From: Acidobacteriota bacterium
Lineage (GTDB): Bacteria; Acidobacteriota; Vicinamibacteria; Vicinamibacterales; UBA2999
Assembly (NCBI GenBank): GCA_947478985.1
Contig: CANJYC010000007.1
Location: forward strand, 1-19,975
Direction of reading: 5' to 3'
DNA length: 19,975 bases
Notes under the pieces: generated by a model
The model's input: only the letters and a program-made list of their open reading frames with translations
Told to the model about the DNA's origin: nothing
Databases searched by the model: none
Program-made: the position numbers and the translations under genes
Shown here: positions 7,985-15,518 of the stretch, piece after piece
Numbering within the stretch: position 1 is the first letter of the stretch
Layout of the letters: every line of letters starts with the position of its first letter

Positions 7985-9781
7985 TCACCGAATCCCTGCA
8001 AGCACTTCGAGCGCCGAATCGAAGCGTTCGGGCGGAGCCGAGACATGCACGCCCTGGACGACGCCTCGAAGCGCCGCACCCAACTCGCGTGCAATCGCCA
8101 CCCCTTCGGCTGCGGCCGCCTCCCCTTCCTTCGCGCGTCGCATCCGCTCGAGGACGACATCCGGCACTTTGACGCCGGGGACTTCATTCGCCATGTACTC
8201 GGCGTTACGGGCGCTCTCGAACGGCCAGAGACCCACGATGATCGGCAGACGTGCCGACCCAATCCGTTTGTGGAGACGCTCGAAGGTCTGCAAGTCGAAG
8301 ACAGGCCGCGTGATGGCATACTCCGCGCCCGCCTCCACCTTGAACTCGAAGCGTCGGACTTCGGCGTCGAGGTCCTCAGCGCCAGGATTAACCAGTACCC
8401 CCACATGAAACGCTGTGGGAAGACCGATCCGCTGTCCACCGATATCAAGCCCGTGGTTCAAGCGCGTGACGACGTTGGTCAGCCCGATGGAATCGACGTC
8501 GAAGAGCCCCGTGGAGTCCGGATAATCGCCAATAGGGCGCACATCGCCGGTCAACAGCACCACGTTGCGCACCCCCATAGCATGGGCGCCGAGCAGTTCC
8601 GACTCCATTCCGAGGAGATTGCGATCCCGAGAGGAGTATTCGAGGATCGCCTCGATCCCCGCATGCTGCTGGATGAGTACCGCGAGCGACAGCGCACTCA
8701 TGCGGGCGCCTCGCGGCCCTTCCGGAATCTGGACGGCGTCGACGCCTCGCCCCTTCAGCATCCGCGCCCGCTCGATAATGTCGGCGGTCAGGTGTCCCTT
8801 GGGCGGCAGCAGCTCGACGACCGTGGCGAACCGGCCATCCACCAGCGCCCGTGCGAACTGTGAACGCTCCTGCCTGGGCAGCGGTGACAGACCCGGCTCG
8901 GATACCGCAACCTGGACCGCTGCGACGCGAGGCGAGGTGCTGGCGGCAGCCCTGGAGACCTCTGCCTTAATCTGGCGGATGTGCTCCGGCGTGGTGCCGC
9001 AGCACCCACCGACAAGGCGCACGCCATTCTGGACGAACCGGCGGGCATAGGAGGCCACGTACTCCGGTGAGGAGAGATAGATGGCTCGCCCGTCAATGTC
9101 TCGTGGCCTGCCGGCGTTGGGCTGCGCCGCGAGGCGCGTCCTCGTGACGGAGGCAATCCGCTCAATGGTGTCGAGCATCGGCGCCGGACCGACGCTGCAG
9201 TTCACGCCGATGACATCGGGCGCCTCCCGCTCCAGCGCGGGCGCAAACTGCTCGGGCGAGGTACCATCGAGGCTGTTGCCATCCTCTTCCGTGGTCATCT
9301 GCGCCACAATCGGGAGGCTGCAGATACTGCGGACTGCCCGGATGGCCGCCCCAACCTCACCGAGGTCACGGAATGTCTCGAGGATGAACAGGTCGACGCC
9401 ACCGTCAAGCAGGGCCTGCGCCTGTTCGCGGAAGTAGGCTTCGGCCTCATCCTTCCCGGTTCGCCCCCACGGCTCGATCCGAATGCCTAGCGGGCCTATC
9501 GCGCCGGCAACGTAGGCCCTTCCAGCCGCCGCGCGCGCCGCGATCCGCGCGCCCGCCGTGTTGATCTCAGCGAGTGTGTCGGCCAGGCCAAAGCCGCGCA
9601 GCTTGATCCGGTTGGCGCCGAAGGTGTTGGTTTCGATGACGTCGGCGCCGGCGCGCAGGTAGTCCTGGTGCACCTCGGCGACACGGTCGGGATCGGTGAG
9701 ATTCAGCGCGTCGAAGCAGCGGTTAATGAAGACGCCCTTTGCATAGAGCATCGTCCCCATGGCGCCGTCACAGACCAGCAC
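7985..9781 (-). CDS. Bifunctional homocysteine S-methyltransferase / 5,10-methylenetetrahydrofolate reductase
   Basis: The N-terminal domain (about 1-285) starts with CDGAMGTMLYAKG and has the zinc thiolates of the homocysteine methyltransferase family: C195 in GVNCS, and C260 and C261 in GGCCGTTPEHI. From about 315 the protein is a MTHFR domain (ELLPPKGH, a LTGD...GDYP segment, GLWPF). The same fusion is known as YitJ in Bacillus. It reduces methylene-THF and makes methionine from homocysteine; no cobalamin domain is present. The GTG start used here leaves the N-terminus about ten residues short. The frame stays open upstream and reads LKPFLEALDER, which fits the family, beginning at a CTG (9814) that overlaps the nuoI stop. 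The true start is therefore probably CTG 9814. Confidence 0.92.
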   Translation of the reverse strand: MLVCDGAMGTMLYAKGVFINRCFDALNLTDPDRVAEVHQDYLRAGADVIETNTFGANRIKLRGFGLADTLAEINTAGARIAARAAAGRAYVAGAIGPLGIRIEPWGRTGKDEAEAYFREQAQALLDGGVDLFILETFRDLGEVGAAIRAVRSICSLPIVAQMTTEEDGNSLDGTSPEQFAPALEREAPDVIGVNCSVGPAPMLDTIERIASVTRTRLAAQPNAGRPRDIDGRAIYLSSPEYVASYARRFVQNGVRLVGGCCGTTPEHIRQIKAEVSRAAASTSPRVAAVQVAVSEPGLSPLPRQERSQFARALVDGRFATVVELLPPKGHLTADIIERARMLKGRGVDAVQIPEGPRGARMSALSLAVLIQQHAGIEAILEYSSRDRNLLGMESELLGAHAMGVRNVVLLTGDVRPIGDYPDSTGLFDVDSIGLTNVVTRLNHGLDIGGQRIGLPTAFHVGVLVNPGAEDLDAEVRRFEFKVEAGAEYAITRPVFDLQTFERLHKRIGSARLPIIVGLWPFESARNAEYMANEVPGVKVPDVVLERMRRAKEGEAAAAEGVAIARELGAALRGVVQGVHVSAPPERFDSALEVLAGIR

Positions 9782-9810
9782 CCGCTCGTCGAGCGCCTCA
9801 AGAAAGGGCT

Positions 9811-10245
9811 TCAGCCGCGTGCCTGGACGAGCAGGTCGGTCTTGTCCCAGATGAAGTCATCCTTGCTGTAGACGGCGAGTTCGTAGTCCTTGCCCATGAA
9901 GATCGCCGAGACCGGGCAGGCCTCCTCGCAGAAACCGCAGAAGATGCAGCGGGTCTTGTGGATCTGGTAGACCTTGGCATACCGGGGGCCCGCCATGACG
10001 GTGCCGTCGTTTTCCGCCGGTTCCAGGTAGATAGCATCTGCAGGACATGCCACTGAGCAGAGGCCGCAGGCCACGCACTTCTCGAGCCCGTTCTCGTCCC
10101 GCATGAGCACCTGCTTGCCGCGGTACTTCGGGAACATCGGCACCTTCTGCTCGGGATAGTTCACCGTGACCTTCGGCTTGAACATGTGGCGGAAGGTGGT
10201 GACGAACCCGGTGATCAACGGTCCAATCATAGGTAGCTGAATCAT
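9811..10245 (-). CDS. nuoI: NADH-quinone oxidoreductase subunit I (8Fe ferredoxin subunit)
   Basis: From ATG 10245 the protein has 144 residues. Two CxxCxxCxxxCP clusters (C57/60/63/67 and C100/103/106/110) bind the two 4Fe-4S centres (N6a/N6b) that pass electrons through the peripheral arm of complex I. The N-terminus GFVTTFRHMF...VTVNYPEQ and the segment PRYRGKQ-like FPKYRGKQVLMRDENGLEKCVAC are typical of NuoI. ATG 10230 is an alternative start five codons in. No other nuo gene is in the window, so it is detached from a nuo operon. It diverges from the histidine kinase gene by 27 bp, and its stop overlaps the likely start of the methionine gene. Longer upstream extension of the frame is antisense to the kinase and not real. 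Confidence 0.93.
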   Translation of the reverse strand: MIQLPMIGPLITGFVTTFRHMFKPKVTVNYPEQKVPMFPKYRGKQVLMRDENGLEKCVACGLCSVACPADAIYLEPAENDGTVMAGPRYAKVYQIHKTRCIFCGFCEEACPVSAIFMGKDYELAVYSKDDFIWDKTDLLVQARG

Positions 10246-10266
10246 AACATTCGGGACGGGTACAAT
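10237..10266 (+). promoter_or_regulatory. Putative promoter of the LytS-like kinase gene (leaderless spacing)
   Basis: TACAAT (10261-10266) lies six bases ahead of the GTG start at 10273, and CTGAAT (10237-10242) lies 18 bp further up as a possible -35. Transcription would begin at or next to the start codon. The -35 overlaps the divergent nuoI start codon. Confidence 0.45.
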
Positions 10267-10272
10267 GCCCCA

Positions 10273-11595
10273 GTGCTGCAGGAGCCCCGTTTCCTCTCCG
10301 CGGAGCAATTCCTGCTGACCACGCTCATCGTCAAGCTCGCCATCATGGCGGTGCTGGCGACGATGCTCGCCCGGTACCACCGGTTTCGCCACATCCTCAT
10401 CTTCGAGCGTCGTGGATGGCTTGACCGGCTCGTCTTCGTGCTCGCCCTCGGCGTGCCCCTGACCGCCGGGGTCACGTTCCGGCTGCTTCTCAATTACAAC
10501 GCCGCAGACCTGACGCTCGAGGGGGCCTTTCTTGCGGGTCTCATCGCCGGGCCATACGCCGGGGCGCTGGTTGGCGGCCTCGTCGGCCTGCCGCCCCTTC
10601 TGGCAGGTGAATTCATCGCCCTGCCGTTTGCGATTGGGTGCGGCTTCGCCGGCGGCGGCCTGCGCGAATTCTGCCCCAAGGAGGCCATCTGGCAATTCAC
10701 GCCGTTTGTCTTCATCGACTTGCGGCGGCACATCTGGCGGATGGTCAGGAAGCTGGAAACCAACTGGCAGCTCCTGTTGCTGCTGGCCCCGGTAGCCCTC
10801 GAGGTGCTGCGTCAGGCACTCGGCATCCGCTTCGGCGCCAGTCGATTGTTCTATCTCGGATCGACCTCTCACTGGATGACGGCACTCGTCGTCCTCGCGA
10901 CGGTGCTGGCCGTGGCCACACCGATCAAGATCTGGAACAGCGCCCGAATCGAGCACCGGCTCCAGGAACAGGAGAAGCTCCTCCTCGCGGCCAAGATCGA
11001 GGCGCTCAAGAGCCAGATCAACCCGCACTTTCTCTTCAATACCCTGGCGTCGATTTCCTCCCTCATCCGCACAGAGCCCGATACGGCGCGGACCGTCATC
11101 ATCAAACTCTCGGGGCTGCTCAGGCGGCTCCTGCGCAGCCACCAGCACTTCATCTCCCTGCGCGAGGAACTTGAATCGATCGATGAATACCTCGACATCG
11201 AGGTCGTTCGATTCGGTCCGAAACTGACCGTCGTCAAGGAGATCAGCCCCGACACCTACGACATCGTGGTACCGAGCATGATCCTGCAGCCCCTGGTCGA
11301 GAACGCGATCAAGCATGGGTTGTCACGTAAAGTCGACGCCGGCTCGATTGTCATCCGGAGCCGGCGCGAGCATGGCCGCGTCGTGATCGAGATCGAGGAT
11401 GACGGGATGGGATTCGTGCTCGACCGCCTCGAACAGCCGATGTCGAGCGGCATCGGCCTAGCCAACGTCCGCGAGCGGCTGCGGGTCATCTACGGAGCCA
11501 CCTATCAGCTCACCCTCACGAGCGAACCTGGCAAAGGGACGATTGCCCGAATCGAGGTTCCGGAACTCATGGCGGTGGCACCGGTGACGGCGTGA
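10273..11595 (+). CDS. LytS-type sensor histidine kinase with multi-pass membrane sensor
   Basis: The protein has 440 residues from GTG 10273. The N-terminal half (about 10-225) is hydrophobic with several membrane helices, including a Gly-rich AGLIAGPYAGALVGGL region like the 5TM sensor of LytS kinases. The C-terminal half is a HisKA_7TM/His_kinase-type module: phospho-acceptor H252 in NPHFLFNTL, N-box LVENAIKHG (N344), DDGMG (D377) and GIGLANVRERL. This NPHFLFN class normally signals to LytTR response regulators, and such a gene follows 16 bp downstream, so the pair is almost certainly cognate. In LytS homologues the signal is envelope or metabolite related; here it is unknown. An initiating GTG without a Shine-Dalgarno but with a -10-like box 6 bp upstream suggests a leaderless mRNA. 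Confidence 0.92.
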   Translation: MLQEPRFLSAEQFLLTTLIVKLAIMAVLATMLARYHRFRHILIFERRGWLDRLVFVLALGVPLTAGVTFRLLLNYNAADLTLEGAFLAGLIAGPYAGALVGGLVGLPPLLAGEFIALPFAIGCGFAGGGLREFCPKEAIWQFTPFVFIDLRRHIWRMVRKLETNWQLLLLLAPVALEVLRQALGIRFGASRLFYLGSTSHWMTALVVLATVLAVATPIKIWNSARIEHRLQEQEKLLLAAKIEALKSQINPHFLFNTLASISSLIRTEPDTARTVIIKLSGLLRRLLRSHQHFISLREELESIDEYLDIEVVRFGPKLTVVKEISPDTYDIVVPSMILQPLVENAIKHGLSRKVDAGSIVIRSRREHGRVVIEIEDDGMGFVLDRLEQPMSSGIGLANVRERLRVIYGATYQLTLTSEPGKGTIARIEVPELMAVAPVTA

Positions 11596-11611
11596 GACGA
11601 CGCACAGCCCA

Positions 11612-12424
11612 ATGACACAGCTTCCTCACGGCACATCCCTGCGCGTCATGGTGGTCGATGACGAACAGCTCGCGCGGGAAGAGCTCTGCTTCCAACTGGC
11701 GCGGATCGGGGACATCGAAGTCGTGGCGCAGGCCGGCAATGGTCTGGAGGCGATTGCAGCGGTCGATCGCCATGGCCCGGACCTGGTCTTCCTCGACATC
11801 CAGATGCCGGGGCTGAGCGGTTTCGAGGTGGCCCGCCGCCTCATTGAGCGGGACGACGATTCCCCTGCCCTCGTCTTCGTGACCGCGTATGACCAGCATG
11901 CCATTGAAGCGTTCGAGGTCAATGCGGTCGACTACCTGCTCAAGCCGGTCGACAGCGACCGCCTCGACCAGGCCCTGGCGCGCGCCAGACGGCGCCTGAG
12001 CGCTGAACGCGTGCCTGCAGGCGCAGCCGTCCCGCTCAATGACCAGCTTGAGCAGATCGTCAATATGATGGCCCGGCGTCAGGTTCGACGGGATCAGGTG
12101 GCGGTCAAAACCGGTGAGCGCATTGTGCTCGTCCAAGCAGAAGAGATCATCTTCGCCTCTCTGGCCGACGAGTCGATTAACATAGTGACGGGCCAGGTCG
12201 CGGGAACGTCCAACTACCGGACACTGGACGAGTTGCAGGCACGGCTGGATCCGGAGATCTTCTGGCGCGTGCACCGCTCACATCTGGTCAACATCAACAA
12301 GATCAAGGAGATCGTCCCTTGGTTCAGCAGGAACTACATCCTCAGGATGAAGGACGCGAAGTCGACGGAGATCCCAGTCAGCCGGTCACAGACCAAGCGG
12401 CTGCGGGAGTACCTGAAGCTGTAG
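11612..12424 (+). CDS. LytTR-family response regulator
   Basis: The 270-residue protein has a receiver domain (about 10-125) with the acidic pair in VVDDEQ, phosphorylation site D62 in FLDIQMPG, T91 in VTAYD and K111 in LLKPVD. After a linker (about 128-160), a LytTR DNA-binding domain (about 165-268) carries IFASLADESINIVTG, RTLDELQARL and WRVHRSHLVNINKIKEI, which are family hallmarks. It would dimerise on direct repeats in promoters once phosphorylated by the kinase 16 bp upstream. Targets cannot be read from this window; the genes directly downstream (signal peptidase, metal exporter, transporter) are candidates by position only. Confidence 0.95.
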   Translation: MTQLPHGTSLRVMVVDDEQLAREELCFQLARIGDIEVVAQAGNGLEAIAAVDRHGPDLVFLDIQMPGLSGFEVARRLIERDDDSPALVFVTAYDQHAIEAFEVNAVDYLLKPVDSDRLDQALARARRRLSAERVPAGAAVPLNDQLEQIVNMMARRQVRRDQVAVKTGERIVLVQAEEIIFASLADESINIVTGQVAGTSNYRTLDELQARLDPEIFWRVHRSHLVNINKIKEIVPWFSRNYILRMKDAKSTEIPVSRSQTKRLREYLKL

Positions 12425-12495
12425 CCGCGACCGACGTCTCCGTCGCCACGGGTCTCGATCTCCCCGCCGCCGATATCACCACGGCTGCTGTGGAC

Positions 12496-13209
12496 ATGTA
12501 CGCCGCGTACGACGCCCCCTCAGACATGGAGCAGCCTGGCGAATCAGTCACTCAGGGATTGCCTGATGGGTTCAAGGCGGAACCGTCCGAGGCGAGCGCT
12601 GAGGCCGGCATTGCACTATCTCCGGCTGAGGCGACTGCGGCCCAGATGCGCCTCGAGTACGACGATCGCAGTGCGATGTACATGCATCGGCTCAATGTCT
12701 GGAAGGACGAGCTGGTGGCCTGGTTCAAGACCCTGGCATCAGCGGCGGTCTACGCCACGCTGATCGTGACGTTCGGGTTCCAAGTGGCCCGGGTCGAAGG
12801 GCAAAGCATGGCGCCGACCCTGGCTGACCAGGACCGGCTCATCGTCAACAAGCTGGCCTACCGGATGGGCGAGCCGCGCCGCGGCGACATCGTGATGCTC
12901 TACTACCCGTTGAATCCTGACAAATCGTTCGTCAAGCGGGTGATGGCACAGGAGGGCGACCAGGTTCGCATCGTCGACGGCCGCGTCTTCGTGAACGACG
13001 TCCCGACCGTTGATGATTTCGTGCTGCCTGAATACCGCAGCCACGACGACTTCGGCCCGACGATCATCCCAGAGGGCTACGACTTCGTCATGGGCGACCA
13101 CCGGAACAACAGCTCCGACAGCCGCCATTGGGGTATGGTCCCGAAACGGTACATCATCGGAAGAGTGCAGCTACGCTGGTGGCCCATTCCCACAGCCCGC
13201 GTGTTCTGA
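12496..13209 (+). CDS. lepB: Signal peptidase I
   Basis: From ATG 12496 the protein has 237 residues. A membrane anchor (AVYATLIVTFGFQVARV) is followed by box B GQSMAPTL with nucleophile S104, box D RGDIVMLYYP...SFVKRVMA with general base K147, and box E VMGDHRNNSSDSRHWG. Spacing and order match type I signal peptidases, which remove signal peptides of exported proteins at the outer face of the inner membrane. About 75 residues of acidic, Ala/Pro-rich sequence precede the anchor, longer than usual. The start is uncertain: the same frame is open back to TTG 12319, inside the response regulator gene. GTG 12490, ATG 12526 and ATG 12646 are other choices. No good Shine-Dalgarno distinguishes them. 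Confidence 0.93.
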   Translation: MYAAYDAPSDMEQPGESVTQGLPDGFKAEPSEASAEAGIALSPAEATAAQMRLEYDDRSAMYMHRLNVWKDELVAWFKTLASAAVYATLIVTFGFQVARVEGQSMAPTLADQDRLIVNKLAYRMGEPRRGDIVMLYYPLNPDKSFVKRVMAQEGDQVRIVDGRVFVNDVPTVDDFVLPEYRSHDDFGPTIIPEGYDFVMGDHRNNSSDSRHWGMVPKRYIIGRVQLRWWPIPTARVF

Positions 13210-14078
13210 CGAACGACCGCTACTCTGCGGTCGTCACCGTTCTCTACCGCGTTCTCTTCCTCAATCTCGCGGTCGCGATTGCGAAGATCAGCCTCGGGTA
13301 CATGACCGGGACAGTCTCGATCCTGACCGATGGCCTGCATTCCCTCACGGACTCCGCCTCGAACGTGGTCGGCCTGGTCGGCGTGTCGGTGGCACGGCGC
13401 CCTCCGGATGCGAACCATCCTTATGGCCATCGGAAGTACGAAACGATGGCCTCGATCGCGATCGTCGTCTTCCTGATCGTCGTCCTTGTCCAGGTCCTGA
13501 GCTCGGCCGTCGAACGCCTCCTGCATGGCGGCACCCCGCGAGTATTTCCGGAAGGGATCGCCGTCATGGTCGTGACGCTGGCGACCAATATCTTCGTGGT
13601 GATCTATGAGATGCGCGAGGGCTACCGCCTTAACAGCGAGATCCTGCGCGCCGACGCCAGGCATACACGCAGCGACGTCCTCACCTCGATCGCGGTGCTC
13701 GGTGCTCTCATAGGCGTGTGGTACGGGTATCCGCTGCTCGACCCCCTGGCAGCCATCCTCGTCGCCGGCTTCATCGGTCACGCCTGCTGGACCATCGCCA
13801 AGGATGCGTCGCGTATTCTCGCTGATGAGATCGTTATTGCCGAGGAGGCCGTGCGCCTGGTGGTTACGAGCGTCCCTGAGGTGCTCGGCTGCGAGAAGAT
13901 CCGCACCAGAGGCTCCGCCGACTTCGCATTCATGGATCTACATGTCTGGCTCGATCGGCAGACGCCACTCCACGACGCCCACGCGACTTCGCACGTCGTC
14001 AAGGACCTGCTGATCGCCAGATTTCCGCAGCTCGAGGATGTCATCATCCACATCGAGCCGCCACCCCCAGGGCACTAG
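13179..14078 (+). CDS. Cation diffusion facilitator (CDF) family metal exporter
   Basis: From GTG 13179 the protein has 299 residues and overlaps the end of the signal peptidase gene by 31 bp; ATG 13128 in the same frame would overlap further. The membrane domain holds the two HxxxD metal sites of the family: H54/D58 in DGLHSLTDSASN (TM2) and H162/D166 in ARHTRSDVLTS (TM5). The cytoplasmic C-terminal domain ends with VRLVVTSVPEVLGCEKIRT and later LEDVIIHIEPPP. It probably exports Zn(II), Fe(II) or Mn(II) in exchange for protons. The metal cannot be told apart with confidence. The AEC transporter gene follows 8 bp later, so the two are co-transcribed. Confidence 0.92.
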   Translation: MAHSHSPRVLTNDRYSAVVTVLYRVLFLNLAVAIAKISLGYMTGTVSILTDGLHSLTDSASNVVGLVGVSVARRPPDANHPYGHRKYETMASIAIVVFLIVVLVQVLSSAVERLLHGGTPRVFPEGIAVMVVTLATNIFVVIYEMREGYRLNSEILRADARHTRSDVLTSIAVLGALIGVWYGYPLLDPLAAILVAGFIGHACWTIAKDASRILADEIVIAEEAVRLVVTSVPEVLGCEKIRTRGSADFAFMDLHVWLDRQTPLHDAHATSHVVKDLLIARFPQLEDVIIHIEPPPPGH

Positions 14079-14086
14079 GCGCTCGA

Positions 14087-15007
14087 ATGGCGGACCTGCT
14101 CGTCTCGATCTTCACGACCGACATCCTCCCGATCTTCCTGGTCGCCGGAACCGGATTTCTACTCGCACGATACGTCGCCGTTCCGGTGCGCGCCATTTCC
14201 AGCGTCATCTTCAACGCGCTGGCGCCATGCCTCGTATTCAACATGCTGGTCACGTCGTCGATTGCCGCCGGCGACTTCGGACGCATGGTGCTGTTCTGCC
14301 TGCTGACAACGGCCATCCTCGGCGTGCTGGCACGGCTCGTCGCGATTCCGCTGCGCCTCGATCGTCCCGAGCTGGCGGCATTCCTGCTCGTGGTGCTGTT
14401 CTCGAACACCGGCAACTTCGGCCTGCCGGTTGTGCTGTTTGCGTTCGGGCGCGAGGCGCTGGCGTTCGCCACGGTGTACTTCGTCACGAGCGCCGTGCTG
14501 GCCTACACCCTTGGCGCGTTCCTCGCGGCAAGCGGTCGCCGTTCCGTCGCGCAAGCCTTGCTCGGCATCCTCAGAATCCCGGTGATCTATGGATTTACCG
14601 CGGCGTGCCTCGTGCTGCTGCTGGGATTCGGGATGCCGATCGCGGTCATGCGACCCATCGGCCTCCTGAGCGATGCGGCCCTGCCGATGATGATGCTGGC
14701 CCTAGGCATGCAGCTCGAACGCGCGGTCACGCCCAAGAGGCCTACTGTGGTCGCGGCCGCCGTCGGATTATCACTGCTGGTATCCCCGGCCGTGGCACTC
14801 CTGGTCGGGAGCGGAATAGGACTGGCTGGTGCGGCGCTTCAGGCGGCGGTGGTCGAGGCGTCCATGCCTGCGGCGGTCGTCACCACCATCCTGGCACTCG
14901 AGTTCGACCTGGACCCGGCCTTCCCCACCGCTGTCGTGCTGGCGACGACCGTGCTCAGCCCGTTCACCGTCACGGTGCTGATCGCGTTCCTCCAGCGCGT
15001 AGGGTGA
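14087..15007 (+). CDS. AEC family transporter (auxin efflux carrier-like permease)
   Basis: The 306-residue protein is almost entirely hydrophobic, with eight to ten predicted membrane segments. SNTGNFGLPV (106-115) and the C-terminal EASMPAAVVTTILALEFDLDP and VVLATTVLSP are typical of the AEC (auxin efflux carrier, Mem_trans) family, whose bacterial members move malate, malonate and similar organic acids. Substrate here is unknown. It starts 8 bp after the CDF gene and ends the plus-strand run. The stop lies 13 bp from that of convergent moaC; I see no terminator in that gap. Confidence 0.9.
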   Translation: MADLLVSIFTTDILPIFLVAGTGFLLARYVAVPVRAISSVIFNALAPCLVFNMLVTSSIAAGDFGRMVLFCLLTTAILGVLARLVAIPLRLDRPELAAFLLVVLFSNTGNFGLPVVLFAFGREALAFATVYFVTSAVLAYTLGAFLAASGRRSVAQALLGILRIPVIYGFTAACLVLLLGFGMPIAVMRPIGLLSDAALPMMMLALGMQLERAVTPKRPTVVAAAVGLSLLVSPAVALLVGSGIGLAGAALQAAVVEASMPAAVVTTILALEFDLDPAFPTAVVLATTVLSPFTVTVLIAFLQRVG

Positions 15008-15020
15008 CGGGAATAGGCCG

Positions 15021-15518
15021 TTACGACTTGACCGGGGCTTTACGCCGACGCGTGTAGTCACCCGATCGGCCGCCGCGCTTCTCGACCACGCAGATGTCGC
15101 CGATCACCATCTCCCGGTCGACCGCCTTGACCATGTCGTAGATAGTGAGCGCCGCAATCGAAACGGCGGTTAACGCCTCCATCTCCACGCCGGTCGGTGC
15201 ATTCGTCCGCACGCGCGCCTCAATCCGGTAGCCGCGGCGCGTCGGCTTCAGCTCGACGCTGACGTGGGTCAGCGGCAGCGGATGGCACAGCGGGATCAAC
15301 CCCGAGGTCTGCTTCGCCGCCATGATGCCCGCCAGCCGCGCCGCCTGGAGCGGGTCGCCCTTCGCAACGGCGCCGGTCCGGATCAGCCGCAGCGCGGCGG
15401 CGCTCATGGTGATCTCTCCACGAGCGAGGGCTTCGCGTGCGGTGACGGCCTTGCCGCCCACGTCCACCATCCGTGCCTTGCCGTCGGGGCCGACGTGCGA
15501 CAGCTTCTTAGACTGCAT
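15021..15518 (-). CDS. moaC: Cyclic pyranopterin monophosphate synthase
   Basis: The 165-residue protein matches MoaC in length and motifs: MVDV near the N-terminus, K53 in AVAKGD, LIPLCHPLPL (H79), TGVEMEALTA, and AALTIYDMVKAVDREMVIGDI (D128, K131), which contain the catalytic residues known from E. coli MoaC. It converts 3',8-cyclo-7,8-dihydro-GTP to cyclic pyranopterin monophosphate in molybdenum cofactor synthesis. Its ATG (15518) lies inside the last codons of rex, an 11-bp overlap, so translation is probably coupled. The C-terminus is Arg/Lys rich. No other moa gene is in the window. Confidence 0.96.
   Translation of the reverse strand: MQSKKLSHVGPDGKARMVDVGGKAVTAREALARGEITMSAAALRLIRTGAVAKGDPLQAARLAGIMAAKQTSGLIPLCHPLPLTHVSVELKPTRRGYRIEARVRTNAPTGVEMEALTAVSIAALTIYDMVKAVDREMVIGDICVVEKRGGRSGDYTRRRKAPVKS

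Noticed and set aside
7896..8863. Plus-strand frames of 170 and 310 codons across 7896-8863
   Set aside because: They lie opposite the MTHFR domain and show no recognisable fold; they are shadow frames.
10246..11316. N-terminal extension of the nuoI frame to 501 codons
   Set aside because: The extension is antisense to the histidine kinase and has no ferredoxin or other domain; NuoI homology begins near 10245.
14038..15057. 339-codon plus-strand frame
   Set aside because: It overlaps the AEC transporter in another frame and reads as Arg/Ala/Gly-rich noise; the AEC frame has clear membrane helices and family motifs.
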